This document shows, piece after piece, positions 6,879 to 9,074 of a DNA stretch of 9,074 nt. This DNA is from CAYJAZ01 sp964369165. GTDB taxonomy: Bacteria; Desulfobacterota; Desulfovibrionia; Desulfovibrionales; Desulfovibrionaceae. Every line of letters starts with the position of its first letter. Position 1 is the stretch's first letter. A model generated the notes under the pieces. The model was not told the origin of the DNA. It worked only from the letters and a program-made list of their open reading frames with translations, and made no database searches. Location of the stretch: positions 1-9,074 of the forward strand of contig CAYJFE010000098.1 in assembly GCA_964369165.1 (NCBI GenBank), given 5' to 3'. Made by a program: the position numbers and the translations under genes.

Positions 6879-8505
6879 GCGCTTTCATAGCAGCAAGCAT
6901 CTGGCCAACCTGAGTTTGATATGCAGTGTAAGAATCTTTTGTGACAGCAAAGCCTGTAATAACAACCATACCATTTCCGCTTATGCGGGCATTTGCAAAG
7001 GTAGAAGTAGCACCTGGAGCTGGAGCTCCTTGATTGGTAAGAGCTAAGGTTGTATTGCTTATAAGAACAGAGGAACCTTCTTTTAAGTTGATATTAACTT
7101 TATTAACTGCATCGACACCTTTCACATCAAATACAGCTTCAGAATAATCCAAAGTTCCGCCAATTAGTATACTACCTTTAGTCATTGTGAGCTTTTTGTT
7201 TGCTGCAACTTTCCATGTGCCTTCAAGTACTTCAAAATTGACAGCACTGGTAGGATCGTGTTGTAGATTTGCATTAATAATATTTGTGCCATCACCACCT
7301 AAGCGAAGTGAAGAAACTCCTGCAAAGCTGATTGTACCAGCTGTAATAGCATCACCAGAACCTGAGCCGAAAATGCCTATGCTTGCGTTTGCGACATCTA
7401 AATCATTTACATTTAATCCACTTGCACCATTTTGCACCACAAGTTTTTGCGCAAAAATTTGGCCTTCATTTGGATTAGAAAATTTAAGTTCTTGAGCTGT
7501 TGTTCCGCCACCATCAAAGGTTAATGTGCCTTTTGTTTCAAATGTACTTACAAATGCGCCATTACTATCAAAGGCAATATGGCCTGTATTTGGAGAATGA
7601 GTAAAAGAATTGAAATTGTTTGCTGTAGTGGTATAGTCAGAGTTTAGTATCAAATGTCCGTCTTGAAGAACTACACTAGCTCTACCAGCACCCTTGCTTT
7701 CCATAATAAGATTATTGGCAACAAAGTTTGAGCTATCAACTTTTAAACTTGCATGGCTAATGTCAGAAGTTCCGCCAACGAGTTTAATGTCGCCACTCAC
7801 TTTTGCTTCTGTACCAAAAAATTCGGCAGAGACACCTTGATTCGCATAGCCATGAACATTCAAAGAAGCCGCTTCCCAATCATTTAATGTTGGGTCGCTT
7901 GAATTATCTACAGTCAAATTTTTGAGAATATTAAAGTTATACTTACCCGTCATATTTGATGAAGAGCTTGAAGTCAAAATATCACCCACACCAACGCTTA
8001 CATTGCTCATACCAAAATCACGACCATTTACAATCATGTAGCCGTCTACAACAAAGTTGCTGATTGACTCAGTTGAACGGATTGTGTTAGCGTAAAGAAT
8101 ATGATTGTGTGCTCCCCCTGGAGTAGTGGTTTGATCATCGCCAAAGTGCAAGACACCTGTAATTCTGCCTGTAGAACTGAAATACAATTCATCAGTTACA
8201 AGGGGAGAATTGTCAATTTGGATAGCATGATTATTCATATAAAGTTTATTTACTTTAACTGGTGCAAGTAAAGGGGTGTCGTGAAGACTTACATCAGCAC
8301 CAAGTGTTACATCATCAGAAGCCGTTGCATTTGCAAGCCCTTTATCAGTAGTTACGGTGATTGGAGCAGCACTTGCAAGCCCTGCACTACCTAAAACCAT
8401 TACACCTGCAATGGCAAGCGAGCCAAAAACGTTTAATAAAATACACTTTTTCAAAACCGCTTTATAACGATTAATCAAATTCCCTGTCGCATTTTTCGAT
8501 TGCAT
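6879..8505 (-). CDS. Autotransporter, N-terminal part: signal peptide and passenger
   Basis: The ATG at 8505 is preceded by AGGAG (plus-strand 8512-8516) with a 6-base spacing. The start is followed by an unusually long signal region: a polar, basic N-region (residues 1-20, with several Lys/Arg) and a hydrophobic core to about residue 45, with likely signal peptidase cleavage after SA46 or A47. Extended signal peptides of this kind are common in large type V secreted proteins. The following ~495 residues are a Thr/Ser/Asn/Gly-rich passenger with no cysteine and many short beta strands (for example TGVLHFGDDQT, KGTLTFDGGGTT), consistent with a beta-helix. The coding sequence is open into the gap and resumes as 4389-6778, giving more than 1,330 residues in total. 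The gene is divergent from an HTH regulator across a 262-base AT-rich region. Confidence 0.87.
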
Positions 8506-8556
8506 AACAATCTCCTCTCTTTAATGTTAAAAAAGATAAAAAAAACTGAAATACTC

Positions 8557-8586
8557 AAGACAAAAAAACATGAAATTTAAGACAAA
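8557..8586. repeat. Direct repeat AAGACAAA, 22 bp apart, upstream of the autotransporter
   Basis: AAGACAAA occurs at 8557-8564 and 8579-8586, about two helical turns apart, in the autotransporter's upstream region. It shares GACAA with the TGACAA repeats farther right, so all may be half-sites for one regulator. The AT-rich background makes chance possible. Confidence 0.3.
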
Positions 8587-8616
8587 TTGCTATATTTTAC
8601 AAGATTTATAGCCTTA

Positions 8617-8640
8617 TTTTGAGTTTAAAATATCTCAAAA
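8617..8640. promoter_or_regulatory. Inverted repeat, candidate operator in the divergent region
   Basis: TTTTGAG (8617-8623) and CTCAAAA (8634-8640) form a perfect 7-bp inverted repeat with a 10-bp AT spacer. It lies about midway between the divergent autotransporter and HTH gene. A dimeric repressor or activator site is the natural reading. It lacks a GC-rich stem or T-run and is not a terminator. Confidence 0.35.
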
Positions 8641-8656
8641 CAAAGTCAAATACAAG

Positions 8657-8689
8657 TGACAATAAATGACAAAAAATGACAGTTTGTCA
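8657..8689. promoter_or_regulatory. Phased TGACA repeats with palindrome, candidate operator array
   Basis: TGACA occurs at 8657-8661, 8667-8671 and 8677-8681, exactly 10 bp apart, and is followed by the inverted copy TGTCA at 8685-8689. The last two form a 13-bp palindrome, TGACA-GTT-TGTCA. The inverted copy is contained in a candidate -35 element (TTGTCA, 8684-8689) for the HTH gene, so a bound protein would cover that promoter. Same-face phasing suggests cooperative binding. Confidence 0.5.
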
Positions 8690-8712
8690 ATTCTTTGAAA
8701 ATATGTTATTTT
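8684..8712 (+). promoter_or_regulatory. Candidate sigma-70-type promoter of the HTH gene
   Basis: TTGTCA (8684-8689) and TATTTT (8707-8712) are separated by 17 bp, matching consensus at 5 and 4 of 6 positions. A direct repeat of TATGTTA (8702-8708 and 8713-8719, 11 bp apart) overlaps and follows the -10. The start codon is 55 bases downstream of the -10. Confidence 0.4.
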
Positions 8713-8767
8713 TATGTTAGTCTATGCTTGACCTAGTATGTGAAATGCAAGTAGAGGAGCAAACAGT

Positions 8768-9074
8768 ATGTTTAATCAAAAATTAGTTTTTTTAATGGAT
8801 ATTACAAATACAAAAAATAAAGTTCTAGCCGATGCCCTATATCTCGACAGCTCATATATTAGTTTAATTCGAAGAGGCAAAAGAAACGTTTCTAATAAAT
8901 TAAATTTTATACAGAAAATCGCTAACTTTTTTGCGCTCCAGTCAAACAACGAATTTACAAACAAGACAATAGCTACAGTAATTGGACAGCAGGAATACCC
9001 AAAAGAAATAAGCAAAGCAGAAAAAATGATTTTTGAATGGCTTATAGCAAATGATGATTTTCAAAGTGCAGCCC
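8768..9074 (+). CDS. Small XRE-like helix-turn-helix regulator (3' partial)
   Basis: The ATG at 8768 has a clear AGAGGAG ribosome site at 8753-8759, and the frame is open to the window end (102 residues seen). It begins MFNQKLVFLMDITNT. The predicted HTH is NKVLADALYLDSSYISLIRR (17-36), followed by GKRNVSNK. I recognise the general shape of a group of HTH proteins from gut anaerobes starting with MFN and carrying an SxISxxRxGKR element, but name no family with certainty. After residue ~70 comes a polar linker, so another domain may follow beyond the edge. The region is much more AT-rich than the flx operon. Its position, divergent from the autotransporter and behind an operator-like repeat array, suggests autoregulation and possible control of the autotransporter. 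This is inference. Confidence 0.72.
   Translation, partial: MFNQKLVFLMDITNTKNKVLADALYLDSSYISLIRRGKRNVSNKLNFIQKIANFFALQSNNEFTNKTIATVIGQQEYPKEISKAEKMIFEWLIANDDFQSAA

Noticed and set aside
8776..9015. 79-codon minus-strand frame at the right edge
   Set aside because: It lies wholly antisense to the HTH gene, which has a strong ribosome site and protein-like sequence. The minus frame resembles nothing known to me.

Overview
The window looks like part of a draft or metagenome-assembled genome of an anaerobic, probably gut-associated, Desulfovibrionaceae-type bacterium. This is an inference. The left third carries an flxABCD-type NADH dehydrogenase operon of the kind coupled to heterodisulfide reductase in sulfate and sulfite reducers, and the right half carries a very large Gram-negative autotransporter. 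Base composition is AT-leaning, and most strongly so at the right edge. Two runs of exactly 100 N (4194-4293 and 6779-6878) are scaffold gaps.

Positions 2-3314 (+) hold three tightly spaced genes. The first is a 5'-truncated fusion of an MvhD/FlxD-like domain with an FlxC-like iron-sulfur domain. It is followed by FlxB (two 4Fe-4S motifs) and FlxA (FAD/NAD-binding with a C-terminal 2Fe-2S motif). Together with HdrABC, presumably encoded upstream, they would oxidise NADH and pass electrons to ferredoxin and a disulfide/DsrC-type acceptor. A long perfect hairpin closes the operon.

Positions 3335-4193 form a mobile-element scar or edge. It contains an orphan fragment resembling the LPD7 domain of relaxases and polyvalent proteins, and a small phage CI-type HTH repressor (-). 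Divergent from the repressor lies a structured segment whose architecture matches phage P1/P4-type C4 antisense RNA: an outer stem, inner hairpins, and two short segments perfectly complementary to a site about 140 bases downstream. The gene that the target would control falls in the first assembly gap.

Positions 4294-8505 (-) contain one autotransporter gene with an extended signal peptide, a cysteine-free passenger, a C-terminal beta-barrel and a strong terminator. The second gap splits it into two apparent reading frames. Reading across the gap edges shows that it is a single gene.

Positions 8506-9074 contain an AT-rich divergent intergenic region with phased TGACA repeats and inverted repeats, followed by the start of a second, unrelated HTH regulator (+) that runs off the window. 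The layout suggests that this regulator controls itself and possibly the autotransporter.
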